Shown here one piece after another: positions 1 through 8,212 of a DNA stretch of 11,996 bases; within the stretch, counting starts at the first letter, position 1; each line of letters opens with the position of its first letter. This DNA comes from Syntrophaceae bacterium UBA5761 (GTDB lineage: Bacteria; Desulfobacterota; Syntrophia; Syntrophales; UBA4778): NCBI GenBank assembly GCA_002418885.1, contig DIEZ01000073.1, forward strand, positions 1 through 11,996, given 5' to 3'. The notes beneath the pieces are model-generated. The model had not been told where the DNA came from and did no database searches. It was given only the letters and a program-made list of their open reading frames with translations. The position numbers and the translations under genes were made by a program.

Positions 1-266
1 CCTTTGCCGCCGGGTGCCAGCAGATAGGGATTTTCCCTTACCGGGAAGCCCTGTCTGAGTCCCCCCGGGCGGTCGTCGGCCTCACGGACATCTCTGCCAG
101 GAAGAATCTTAAAAACCAACTCGACAGGAATGTATTTACCTTTGCCGTCCCCTGGCGGATGTTCCAAGAGATGGAAGAAAACGTAGAGGGTAGCTTTTTG
201 CATAAGAAAACATGGATGGCTTTACAGGAAGCGGATACCGCAGATAAGAAACAATCCGCGAAATGA
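1..266 (+). CDS. DUF169 family protein, C-terminal part (gene begins upstream of the window)
   Basis: The frame is open from base 3 to a TGA at 264-266 and encodes the last 87 residues of a protein whose start lies outside the window. Visible landmarks are a Cys near the left edge, the segment IGIFPYREAL, then AVVGLTDISARK, a VFTFAVPWRMFQEMEEN block, GSFL, and a basic, polar tail. This order (Cys, G-x-TD-x-x-ARK, F-x-VP, E-x-x-GSF) matches my recollection of the C-terminus of DUF169 (COG2043) proteins, which have no established biochemical function. The stop overlaps the start codon of recD2 as ATGA, so the two are probably translated from one transcript. The family assignment is by motif memory only, and half or more of the protein is unseen. 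Confidence 0.72.
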   Translation, partial: FAAGCQQIGIFPYREALSESPRAVVGLTDISARKNLKNQLDRNVFTFAVPWRMFQEMEENVEGSFLHKKTWMALQEADTADKKQSAK

Positions 267-2458
267 GCCAACAACTCGAACAACTCCAGGGACAGATCGA
301 ACGGATCACGTTTACCAACGAAGAAACGGGGTATACCGTGGCTAAGGTCAGGGTTTATGGCCGGCGGGATTTGGTGACGGTCATCGGGAACATCGTCAAT
401 CCCACTCCTGGAGAAATCTTAAAGATGAAAGGCGAGTGGGGCAACCATCCGAAGTATGGAGAGCAGTTCAAGATCGTCTTTTGCCAGACCGCCGTTCCCG
501 CCAATGTCCAGGGCATCGAAAAATACCTGGGCTCAGGGTTGATCAAGGGTATCGGCCCTGTAATGGCCAAGCGGGTCGTCAAGATGTTCAAAGAGAAGAC
601 CCTGGAAATAATCGAGAGCGAGATTGACAGGCTTGCCGAAGTGGAGGGTATAGGCCAAAAGCGCATCGGCATGATCAGAAGGGCATGGGAAGAGCAGAAG
701 GAAATCCGCGAGGTCATGATATTTCTTCAGTCCCACGGTGTCAGTTCCGGCTATGCAGCGAAGATCTATAAGCAGTACGGCAACGAAGCCATCAAGATCG
801 TCCGGGAGAATCCCTACCGTCTCGCCACGGATGTCTTCGGCATCGGGTTTATAACGGCGGATAAGATCGCGGAAAAGATGGGCTTCGCCCGGGATTCGGA
901 ACTGCGGGCGGCAGCGGGGATCCTCTATGTCCTCCATGAGCTCGCCGATGAAGGCCACGTTTTCTATCCCTATGAGCGACTGCTCGTAAAATGCGAAGAG
1001 ATGCTGGACATCGGCCGGGAGATCATCGTCAAGGCCCTTGGCACCCTTGCCGCCGACAAACAGGTAGTTGTCGAAGACGTCATCCAGGATTCTACTGAAA
1101 TCCAGGAGAGCGACAAGGCGGTCTATCTGACCGGGTATCACACCGCGGAGAAGAGCATAGCCTTCCGTCTTAGGGCGCTCATGAACGCCCCTCAGGCTGT
1201 CAGGAAGATAGATTCAGAAAAGGCCATCCAATGGGTGCAGGAGAGACTTTCCATCACCCTTGCCGATAAGCAGATCGAGGCTGTCCACCGTGCAGCGGCG
1301 AGCAAGGTCATGGTGGTCACCGGCGGGCCGGGGACGGGCAAGACCACGATCATCAACGCCATCCTGAGGATATTTTCGGCAATCAGAACAAGATTCATGC
1401 TGGCCGCCCCTACAGGAAGGGCGGCAAAACGCATGAGTGAGGCCACCGGGCACGAAGCGAAGACGATCCATCGGATGCTGGAGTACAATATGCGGAAGGG
1501 AGGGTTCCAGAAAAACGAGGGATCCCCGCTGAACTGTGAGCTCTTGATCGTTGACGAGGCATCGATGATCGACACCCTTCTCATGCACCATCTGCTGAAG
1601 GCAGTTCCCGTTACGGCCACGTTTATCCTGGTGGGAGATGTGAATCAGCTCCCTTCGGTCGGTGCCGGCAATGTGCTCAAGGACATCATCGATTCCGGAA
1701 CCGTCCCCGTGGTCCGGTTGAACGAGATATTCCGGCAGGCCAGGGAAAGCTCCATAATCGTCAATGCGCATAAGATCAATGAGGGCGTGATGCCGAGCTT
1801 CGATTCTTCCCCGGGCAGACTCGACGACTTCTATTTTATCAGTCAGGAAGACCCTCAGAAGGCCCTGGAGACGATCGTCACCCTGGTCAAGGAAAGGATC
1901 CCGAAGCGATTTGGCTTCGATCCCATCGATGACATCCAGGTGCTCACCCCCATGCACAAAGGGGTCGTCGGCGCCGGCAATCTTAACACAGAGCTTCAAA
2001 AGGCCCTGAATCCCGGGGTGGAGGGCGTCATCAGGGGCGGCCGTCTTTTCCGGGTCAACGACAAGGTCATGCAAATCGTGAATAACTATGACAAAGACGT
2101 CTATAATGGCGACATCGGTCGGATCAGATCTATCGATACGGAGGCGCAGGAAGCAAAAGTGATTTTCGATGAACGGGAGGTTAATTATGATTACACAGAC
2201 CTGGATGAGCTTGTCCACGCCTATGCCGTTTCCGTTCATAAGTCGCAGGGTTCCGAGTATCCGGCAGTGGTGGTCCCCATCCTTACCCAGCACTACGTGC
2301 TCCTCCAGAGAAACATGCTCTATACGGCGGTCACTCGGGGGAAGAAGCTGGTCGTTCTTGTGGGAACGAAAAAGGCGCTCGCGATCGCCGTCAAGAACAA
2401 TAGGACGCGCAATCGGTATACGTTGCTGGAACGAAGGTTGAGGAGTCATACTCAGTAG
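263..2458 (+). CDS. recD2: ATP-dependent RecD-like DNA helicase RecD2 (SF1B)
   Basis: This is a 731-residue superfamily 1B 5'-3' DNA helicase, a cytoplasmic DNA repair enzyme of the RecD2 type found mostly in bacteria without RecBC. The N-terminal 75 residues form the RecD2-specific OB-like domain (ITFTNEETGYTVAKVRV, then GEILKMKGEW). Two helix-hairpin-helix segments follow (SGLIKGIGPVMAKRV near 91-105 and EVEGIGQKRI near 126-135). The helicase core has Walker A GGPGTGKT at 354-361, Walker B DEAS at 431-434, GDVNQLPSVGAG (motif III) shortly after, the HKSQGSE motif at 659-665, and motif VI TAVTRGKK at 688-695. The length fits RecD2 (about 720-740) and is longer than RecBCD-type RecD. The start ATG overlaps the stop of the DUF169 gene, and only a weak ribosome site precedes it, which points to translational coupling. 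All core motifs are present, so it should be active. No RecB or RecC gene is seen in the window. Confidence 0.96.
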   Translation: MSQQLEQLQGQIERITFTNEETGYTVAKVRVYGRRDLVTVIGNIVNPTPGEILKMKGEWGNHPKYGEQFKIVFCQTAVPANVQGIEKYLGSGLIKGIGPVMAKRVVKMFKEKTLEIIESEIDRLAEVEGIGQKRIGMIRRAWEEQKEIREVMIFLQSHGVSSGYAAKIYKQYGNEAIKIVRENPYRLATDVFGIGFITADKIAEKMGFARDSELRAAAGILYVLHELADEGHVFYPYERLLVKCEEMLDIGREIIVKALGTLAADKQVVVEDVIQDSTEIQESDKAVYLTGYHTAEKSIAFRLRALMNAPQAVRKIDSEKAIQWVQERLSITLADKQIEAVHRAAASKVMVVTGGPGTGKTTIINAILRIFSAIRTRFMLAAPTGRAAKRMSEATGHEAKTIHRMLEYNMRKGGFQKNEGSPLNCELLIVDEASMIDTLLMHHLLKAVPVTATFILVGDVNQLPSVGAGNVLKDIIDSGTVPVVRLNEIFRQARESSIIVNAHKINEGVMPSFDSSPGRLDDFYFISQEDPQKALETIVTLVKERIPKRFGFDPIDDIQVLTPMHKGVVGAGNLNTELQKALNPGVEGVIRGGRLFRVNDKVMQIVNNYDKDVYNGDIGRIRSIDTEAQEAKVIFDEREVNYDYTDLDELVHAYAVSVHKSQGSEYPAVVVPILTQHYVLLQRNMLYTAVTRGKKLVVLVGTKKALAIAVKNNRTRNRYTLLERRLRSHTQ

Positions 2459-2545
2459 CCTTTTGCAAACCCGGGCCGGCTTACAGGGCATCATTGTGCT
2501 GGCATCGGTTGTGGTAAATCATCCTAGTCGATCTGAAAGGCTGAC

Positions 2546-3793
2546 ATGCCTGAGAAAGGCTATAAGAAAAATCTGATACTCTACCTCTCCCTCATCGGTT
2601 TCTTCGGCATCTTCACCACCACGATGGCCAAGAACCCGGTTCTCCCGCTCTTCGTCAAGGGGATGGGTGGTTCGCCGGAGGTCATCGGTATCATATCGGC
2701 GGTCTCTCCCCTTGCCGGAATCCTGTTTTCTTTTCCCGTCGGGATGCTCTCCGACAGGATCGGGAAGAGGAATATCCTCCTGATTTCAGGGGGCGTTTTT
2801 CTGACTGCACCGCTTCTGTATATCTTCGTTTCCGATCCCTGGTATCTTATTCCGGTCAGGTTCTTTCATGGCCTTGCCACGGCGATACTGGGGCCCGTAG
2901 CTTCGGCTGCCATTGCCGAGGCCTATGACGAAACCAAGGGGGAGAAACTCGGAATTTATTCCTCGGCTACACTCATCGGTCGGACCCTTGCTCCGATCGC
3001 CGGAGGTGCGTTGATCTCCTATTTCATGCACAGGGGAGGTCTGTTCCCCTACAAGTCGGTTTACGTGGCCGCTTTTCTCGCTTCCGTCCCGGCATTCCTC
3101 TTCTGCTTCGCCATAAAGGACACGGGAGGGGATTACCGGGGGAAGAAATCGACACGGGAGGAGTTCCGTGACAGCATCAGGTATTTCCTCGGGGACGGGC
3201 GCCTGGTCTCGACGGCCCTCGTGGACATGGCGACGTATTTCGCCTTCGGCGCGTTCGAAACGTACCTTCCTGTCTACCTCTCCGATAACGGTTTCGGCGC
3301 CGGGATGATCGGATTTATCTTTTCTCTGCAAATCCTTTCCGTTGCGATCACCAAACCGTTCTTCGGGAGACTTGCCGACCGGATCGACAAGCGCATCCAG
3401 ATCGCAGTCGGATTGACAGTAATCGGCCTTTCTATGCTCTCCTTGCCTTTCTTCACTGACGAAGTACCGGTTGTAGTCGTCTCACTCATCTTTGGCCTTG
3501 GGATGTCATTGTCGACCGTTGCGACCAGCGCATACACCGGCGATATAGCCGACAAGACGAAACTCGGCGCTTCTATGGGGGCGCTTTCATCCGTCATGGA
3601 TGTGGGGCATTCGTCCGGACCGCTTATAACAGGGTTCGTAATATCAGGGTTTTCCATGAGAGCGGGGTTTACAATAAGCTTCATCCTATGCCTGGTTGTC
3701 GCCCTTCTCTTCGTGGTGTTCACTGTTCTGAAAAAACACCAGGGACTCTATGATAACAGACTGTCGCATAAAATATTCGGTGTCCACGATTGA
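2546..3793 (+). CDS. Major facilitator superfamily (MFS) transporter
   Basis: This is a 415-residue inner-membrane transporter with about twelve hydrophobic segments, the standard MFS size. The signature motif A between helices 2 and 3 is GMLSDRIGKR at residues 66-75, and it recurs in the second half as GRLADRIDKR at 274-283, as expected for the duplicated six-helix fold. A hydrophilic central loop (DTGGDYRGKKSTREEFRD) separates the halves. The pattern resembles drug/proton antiporter-like and other unassigned efflux MFS members, but the substrate cannot be read from the sequence. The start ATG is preceded by a GAAAGG ribosome site about 7 bases upstream. It lies 87 bases after recD2 with no clear terminator between them, so read-through is possible. 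Confidence 0.9.
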   Translation: MPEKGYKKNLILYLSLIGFFGIFTTTMAKNPVLPLFVKGMGGSPEVIGIISAVSPLAGILFSFPVGMLSDRIGKRNILLISGGVFLTAPLLYIFVSDPWYLIPVRFFHGLATAILGPVASAAIAEAYDETKGEKLGIYSSATLIGRTLAPIAGGALISYFMHRGGLFPYKSVYVAAFLASVPAFLFCFAIKDTGGDYRGKKSTREEFRDSIRYFLGDGRLVSTALVDMATYFAFGAFETYLPVYLSDNGFGAGMIGFIFSLQILSVAITKPFFGRLADRIDKRIQIAVGLTVIGLSMLSLPFFTDEVPVVVVSLIFGLGMSLSTVATSAYTGDIADKTKLGASMGALSSVMDVGHSSGPLITGFVISGFSMRAGFTISFILCLVVALLFVVFTVLKKHQGLYDNRLSHKIFGVHD

Positions 3794-3872
3794 CAAGCGC
3801 TCGCTTGTGTGAGCATCTCGCTACACAGTATACTGAATCGTTGGGGCCTGAGAGTATCTCAAGATTAAGAGC

Positions 3873-3878
3873 AGGGGG
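3873..3878 (+). promoter_or_regulatory. Ribosome binding site deciding the start of the 3883 gene
   Basis: AGGGGG sits 4 bases before the ATG at 3883. The same frame extends upstream to a TTG at 3790 that overlaps the transporter stop codon. That TTG has no ribosome site and would add 31 residues of unremarkable sequence, so the ATG at 3883 is preferred. Confidence 0.6.
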
Positions 3879-3882
3879 CTAT

Positions 3883-4884
3883 ATGAAGAAAAACAAAAAT
3901 GAAATCATAAAGCGACGGGCAAAAGCCAGGGACAAGGTAAGAAAGAAACGGCAACTCCGCCTCTCGAGGCCGCAATTTGTCATCGAAAGGCCGCCGATCA
4001 TAGAAATGGATGCGCCGAAAGGTTTTATCACCGTCTCCTTTACAAATGCCATGATGGAGTACGCAAAACCTTTGATGGAAGATAACGCGGCCGGTATCGA
4101 CGACCTGAATAGAAAGATGGAATTGGCATCAAGCTTGTGGAATCTATCCATCAGCAAACAGAAGAACGAGCCGGACGAATATGCCGAATGGATGAAGAGG
4201 GTAACGACCAGCGCTCGCTCGGCCTTGAATTTAGAGGGCGAGGAAATGGATCGTTTCATCGAAGAGATGGTCGAACGGCACATTCATCTTTTTCCGGAGG
4301 AGGTTCAGCCGAAGCCGCCGTCCATGTTTATGTACATGAGAAAAGACGCCAGTTATCTCATCCGGCCCTTCGACTACAGCCGGGTTGGGTTCAAGGTGGA
4401 AGACAGCATTTTGCCGGACGAAGAGGACATTCGTTTCGTCAGGAAGGTCGAGGAACTTGACGACTGTATGCGGCGGGAAGCCGACTACGACGCCTATGAG
4501 GAACTGGCGATATCCGTCGAAAACGAGAGTGTGTCCTTATTCAAGAAGTGGCTGATCGCAAAGGGGTTCGAAGATGACCCGGAAGAATACATCCACTGTA
4601 TCGGCCTCTACATTACGTTCATCTATCGCTATATGCACGACGACTTAGTCCTGCTTAGGTTTGTACCTGCCGAATACCTTATCGAGTTTTTTGATGATTT
4701 TCTCTTCAGAAAGGTCTTCTGCGAACCATTCGAGTACACGTATTGGCCGCCGGCCCTGAAACTTTTCTACCGCTTCCTCGGTGAGAAAGGTTATACGTCA
4801 CTGCCGGAGACGGCTCATATGACAGGAGCATTAGACGCCATCGAGCCGCACTTTCTGGAAATCCTGCAGAAAAGGTATCATTAA
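3883..4884 (+). CDS. Hypothetical protein with highly basic N-terminal tail (333 aa)
   Basis: I do not recognise this family. The ATG at 3883 has a good ribosome site and gives 333 residues. Residues 2-26 are strikingly basic, with 14 Lys or Arg (KKNK, KRRAKARDK, RKKRQLR). The rest is acidic and appears mostly helical, with patches such as LPDEEDIRF, EELDDCM and EPDEYAEW, and it is rich in Phe and Tyr in the C-terminal third (YIHCIGLYITFIYRYMHDD, EFFDDFLFRKVF). There is no signal peptide or membrane helix and no metal-binding Cys/His cluster, so it should be cytoplasmic. The basic tail suggests binding to nucleic acid, ribosomes or an acidic partner; this is inference. Arginine codon use (about 11 AGR of 26) matches recD2, so it looks resident rather than foreign. 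It lies 89 bases after the transporter gene. Confidence 0.8.
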   Translation: MKKNKNEIIKRRAKARDKVRKKRQLRLSRPQFVIERPPIIEMDAPKGFITVSFTNAMMEYAKPLMEDNAAGIDDLNRKMELASSLWNLSISKQKNEPDEYAEWMKRVTTSARSALNLEGEEMDRFIEEMVERHIHLFPEEVQPKPPSMFMYMRKDASYLIRPFDYSRVGFKVEDSILPDEEDIRFVRKVEELDDCMRREADYDAYEELAISVENESVSLFKKWLIAKGFEDDPEEYIHCIGLYITFIYRYMHDDLVLLRFVPAEYLIEFFDDFLFRKVFCEPFEYTYWPPALKLFYRFLGEKGYTSLPETAHMTGALDAIEPHFLEILQKRYH

Positions 4885-4967
4885 AAAGCGTCCTCGGTCA
4901 TCCCCACTCCTGAGGAATCTTCGGCGAAACAGACGGGAAGCGTCGGTACATCTCGACCCTTAACATC

Positions 4968-4971
4968 AGGA
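4968..4971 (+). promoter_or_regulatory. Ribosome binding site favouring a TTG start at 4981
   Basis: AGGA lies 9 bases before TTG 4981 but 18 bases before the in-frame ATG at 4990. Spacing therefore favours the TTG start. Either start leaves the lipoprotein signal peptide intact. Confidence 0.5.
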
Positions 4972-4980
4972 AAATCGGTT

Positions 4981-6942
4981 TTGTTCGTCATGAGGCGCAT
5001 TCTATACTTTGGACGAATCCACCTGTTGGTGCTGCTTGTGAGTTTTGTGCTTGCCGGCTGTGCGGGTGTTAAAGTGTCGTCCATGAGCAGCAGTGATTAT
5101 ATGGCCCTTCGTCGCGGCGACATACTCACGAGGAATAAACTCAGTGTGTATACTGGTACTGCGCTGCAGGTAGTCGGCATCAACAAAAAGAGATGCGACG
5201 ATGAGGGCGCTGTTTGCCGGAAAGCCTTGATGGAAACGATCGGGCTGAACAACGAGAACCGCTTGTCGGCGCTTGCCGAGCTCTGGCTGCAGGAAGCGAT
5301 AAAACTGGATCAGCTACCCCGAGACAGCGGGCAGGTCGAACCAATACTCAATGCCTATTTGGAGACCGCACGGCATGCCTACGCCTACTTGTTTCTGACG
5401 GAACGGACGCCCAGTATGCGCGCCCTTGAGGATCGCCAGACGCAGGTCCGTGACTATTACAACTTTGCCGTGCAACAGATGCTGACCACCTTGTTTGAAT
5501 ATTATCGCGAGCAGCCGCCGAAGGGCACAGACGGCGAGCGCGGCACTTCTCTGCAATCCGGTCTCTGGCGTATCACGTTCCGGAACGAGGACGTGCGATT
5601 ACCCGACAACCGCAAAATTCCCGAAGATTTGATCCCGGCCTCCTCCCTCTCCTTTGCGGGTCTGCGCAACCACTACCGCCGTGACGGGCTGGGAGCCGAA
5701 CTGGTGGCCGTTACCTCCAGTCGTGTGGTGGATGTGAAAAGCGCGAAGGTGCCCTTCAGTGAAACACCCTTCCCGCCGATAACGGCCGTGATGCGTTTCC
5801 CCGGGGCCGGTCTCAAAGAGGTGCTGAATACCCGTGAGGCGGTCGTCACCGTTTATGACCCTTACAACCGTGATGACATCGAACTCGCCGGGGAACGAGT
5901 CCCATTGGCGGCCAATTTCACCTCCGGTTACGGCCTATGGCTGGCGCGGTCCGGGTTTGCAGCTCAATCCCTGATGACGTTGATCGGAAAGGGGGAGGTG
6001 CTGGAGACGCCGCGCGTCTATCTGATGCAGCCGTATAGTCCGAAGCGGCATATTGTCATCATGCTGCATGGTTTGGCCGGCAGCCCAGAGGCCTGGATCA
6101 ACGTGGCCAACGAGGTGTTGGGCGACGAAACCCTGCGTAGACACTTCCAAGTCTGGCAAATTTATTACCCTACCAACGTTCCCATTGCGTTCAACAACCA
6201 TGCAATCCGCAAAGCCGTCACGCAAACCCTCGAACATTTTGACCCGGAGGGAACGGCGCAGGCTTCCTGTAACATCATGCTGGTTGGACACAGTATGGGC
6301 GGCATACTGGCGCGGTTGATGGTCTCATCCTCTGAAGACCGTTTGTGGGGTGCTTTTCTCGAAAAATACCCGCTTGAAGAGAACCGCCTGGCGAGACTGC
6401 GGGAAAAACTGGGTCCATATATGTTTTTTCAGCCGCTGCCTCAGGTCAGTCGGGCGATCTTCATCGCCGCCCCGCATAAAGGCACTCCCTTTGCGGAAAG
6501 AACGGTGGCGCGTTGGGTGGCCGGCATTGTTACTGTGCCGCTTTCGGTGCTGGGCCGCCTCAAGGATGCGGCGCAATTGATTGTCGAGCCGGGTTCCGCC
6601 GAGCCCGCATCATTGAGGCGGCCATTCAACAGTATTTACAATCTAAGAAGCAGCGATCCTTTCATCCGGTTGGCCGCCGACCTGCCGATCTCGCCCCGGG
6701 TTCGCTACCACTCGATCATCGCCAACGACACTCCCGACTTGCCGTTGGCCGCCTCCAGCGACGGTGTGGTGTCGTACGCAAGCGCTCATCTTCCGGGTGC
6801 CGACTCGGAACTGGTGATCCCGTACGGGCATAGCGTACAGGAAACGCCTGAGGCCATCATCGAAATCCGCCGCATCATGCATCTGCACCTCAAAGAGCTT
6901 GTAAAAGAGACACCCAGGGCGAAGGATTCTTTGCCGTTGTGA
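4981..6942 (+). CDS. Outer-membrane lipoprotein with C-terminal alpha/beta-hydrolase (esterase/lipase) domain
   Basis: This 653-residue protein starts at TTG 4981 (or ATG 4990). It has a lipoprotein signal peptide: positives R5, R6 and R12, hydrophobic run 13-24, and lipobox LAGC with the lipidated Cys at 27. Position +2 is Ala, not Asp, so sorting to the outer membrane is expected. Residues about 30-345 match no domain I know. The hydrolase domain starts near 355 with HGLAG (363-367, oxyanion region), has the nucleophile elbow GHSMGG at 436-441 (Ser438), and has likely acid and base at Asp594 (SSDGVVSY) and His617 (YGHS). A complete Ser-Asp-His triad is therefore available. It is closest in pattern to the PGAP1-like/DUF676-like lipase group. 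Activity on an ester or lipid is likely but the substrate is unknown. Arginine is mostly CGN (only about 10 AGR of 60), unlike the flanking genes, which hints at separate origin. It is preceded by a 96-base gap with nothing notable apart from the ribosome site. Confidence 0.87.
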   Translation: MFVMRRILYFGRIHLLVLLVSFVLAGCAGVKVSSMSSSDYMALRRGDILTRNKLSVYTGTALQVVGINKKRCDDEGAVCRKALMETIGLNNENRLSALAELWLQEAIKLDQLPRDSGQVEPILNAYLETARHAYAYLFLTERTPSMRALEDRQTQVRDYYNFAVQQMLTTLFEYYREQPPKGTDGERGTSLQSGLWRITFRNEDVRLPDNRKIPEDLIPASSLSFAGLRNHYRRDGLGAELVAVTSSRVVDVKSAKVPFSETPFPPITAVMRFPGAGLKEVLNTREAVVTVYDPYNRDDIELAGERVPLAANFTSGYGLWLARSGFAAQSLMTLIGKGEVLETPRVYLMQPYSPKRHIVIMLHGLAGSPEAWINVANEVLGDETLRRHFQVWQIYYPTNVPIAFNNHAIRKAVTQTLEHFDPEGTAQASCNIMLVGHSMGGILARLMVSSSEDRLWGAFLEKYPLEENRLARLREKLGPYMFFQPLPQVSRAIFIAAPHKGTPFAERTVARWVAGIVTVPLSVLGRLKDAAQLIVEPGSAEPASLRRPFNSIYNLRSSDPFIRLAADLPISPRVRYHSIIANDTPDLPLAASSDGVVSYASAHLPGADSELVIPYGHSVQETPEAIIEIRRIMHLHLKELVKETPRAKDSLPL

Positions 6943-7065
6943 TTCGACGTGAGGCGGTCCTTCTGGTTTCGTCGTTTCCGGTATTTCGACGCTGAGTTTT
7001 GCCCTTGATAAGCCGACTAAATGATGAAAGACTAATGGTTCTTCATAGATGAGAATGCGGGCGGC

Positions 7066-7093
7066 TTGCTTTTTGCCGGTAATGTGCTATACA
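7066..7093 (+). promoter_or_regulatory. Predicted sigma70-type promoter with extended -10
   Basis: A -35 TTGCTT (7066-7071), a 16-base spacer and a -10 TATACA (7088-7093) are preceded by TGC, an extended -10 signature. It would start transcription about 110 bases before the radical SAM reading frame. It lies in the 269-base gap 6943-7211, which otherwise shows no gene and no clear terminator. Prediction is by eye only. Confidence 0.4.
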
Positions 7094-7211
7094 CAAAACG
7101 TTTTCCTTCATGTGGTTGTGGTTAGAACGCTTTCCCGCATTACATTTCGGAGGACTCTTTTCATATTTCCTGAAATACTAATGCTGTGGATTAGAAGCAA
7201 TAAACGTAAAC

Positions 7212-8128
7212 ATGAATTTTGAAATCGTGCATCCTTCCGTAATAGCAAGGGGGGCGATCGCCCGACTCGGGATGCGGTCGTATCCCCTCAGTCTCACGTT
7301 CGAAGTCACCTGGCTCTGTAATCTTGCCTGTAGGTACTGCGACCGCCACACGCCGATGCGCTGACCCATCGGCACGTGGACGAGATCGTGCAGTGGCTCG
7401 TCGAACGCCGCGTCTGGGTCTCCATGCATAGCAACGGGATTTTGGTGCCGCGGAAGGTCGATACCGTCCGCAAGCTGGCCAAACTCAAGATTAGCCTTGA
7501 TGGTCCACGACACGTCCATGACGCGATGCGTAGCGACGGTTCTTTCGATGCGGCATTGGCCGGGACCCATGCCGCGAGGGAGGCGGGAGTTCCCGTCGAG
7601 TTCACCTGCACGGTGGGTCGCCATAACTTGACTTCGCTTGAACAACTGCTTGACATTGCCAAGCCTTTAAGGGTTCCCGTCGTCTTCCAGCCGGCTCTCA
7701 ACAGCCTTTTTCGGGGAAATAAACGCGACGGTTCGGCGTGGGAACTCGACGGGCCAAGGGTTCGGGCTGTCTTCGCGCACATCGAGACACTGAATCGCAA
7801 GAAGCGAGGCGTGGGGAACAGCTGGTCAAGCCTGCGCCATTTTCGCCGATTCCCGGAATGGACCCAACCCCCATGTGCCGCAGGCAGGGTGTTTTGCACT
7901 ATGGATCCGGAGGGCGTCCTGTTCTCGTGCGGAGAACTGGACCGCAGCGACCGTTCGAACAGCGTAGTGCGATTCGGGGTGGCCGGGGCCTTCGCGAATC
8001 TTCTGAGAAAAGGGTGTGGTGAATGCTGGAGCGCGCGGTTGGTGGAAGAAAACTATGCCTGGGGTTGCCGCATCGACCGGATGCTTCCTCCCCTACGAAC
8101 GCCGCCTTTCGATCGCCAGCCGCCTTGA
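7212..8128 (+). pseudogene. Radical SAM protein with C-terminal Cys-rich (SPASM-like) domain, disrupted by internal deletion and frameshift
   Basis: From ATG 7212 the frame encodes a normal radical SAM start: LTFEVTWLCNLACRYCDRHTPM with the CxxxCxxC iron-sulfur motif at Cys36, Cys40 and Cys43. It hits TGA at 7362-7364. The continuation lies in a different frame from 7361 (LTHRHVDEIVQWLVERR) and runs to TGA 8126-8128. It includes KLKISLDGPRHVHDAMR, a typical radical SAM barrel segment, then CAAGRVFCTMDPEGVLFSC and GCGECW, which look like an auxiliary-cluster domain. About 30 residues expected between the Cys motif and LTHRHVDE, including the GGEP motif that contacts S-adenosylmethionine, are absent. 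The loss therefore removes a key motif and also shifts the frame. A GTG at 7376 could start a 250-residue fragment, but it would lack the cluster-binding Cys motif. Arginine codons are low in AGR (about 7 of 38), like the preceding lipoprotein gene. Function of the intact parent is unknown; an assembly or sequencing error is the main alternative. Confidence 0.8.
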
Positions 8129-8183
8129 AAAAAGGGGCTGCGGTCGGCCCATACAACCTTTTCCCTTGCCATCGTCGATCATC

Positions 8184-8212
8184 TTGACTTATAGTCTGAC
8201 GCACTCGATATT
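8184..8212 (+). promoter_or_regulatory. Possible sigma70-type promoter for the MBL-fold gene
   Basis: TTGACT at 8184-8189 (five of six consensus bases) is followed after 17 bases by GATATT at 8207-8212, which matches the -10 consensus at four of six. It lies 37 bases before the ATG at 8249. The -10 overlaps the first copy of a short direct repeat. Prediction is by eye. Confidence 0.35.

Noticed and set aside
1214..2494. Long - strand reading frame (426 codons) opposite recD2
   Set aside because: It lies wholly opposite a strongly supported helicase gene, its translation is rich in Arg, His and Asp with no motifs, and it is an expected mirror frame of GC-rich coding DNA.
3790..3882. TTG at 3790 overlapping the transporter stop as an alternative start for the next gene
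   Set aside because: No ribosome site precedes it, while ATG 3883 has AGGGGG close by and begins the distinctive basic tail.
7054..7141. 8-base inverted repeat AATGCGGG / CCCGCATT flanking the predicted promoter at 7066-7093
   Set aside because: The arms are 72 bases apart, and one 8-base match in a gap this size is expected by chance about half the time.
7376..8128. GTG 7376 as a genuine start of an intact 250-residue gene
   Set aside because: There is no ribosome site, and the fragment would lack the CxxxCxxC cluster motif that lies directly upstream in another frame, so a broken gene explains the data better.
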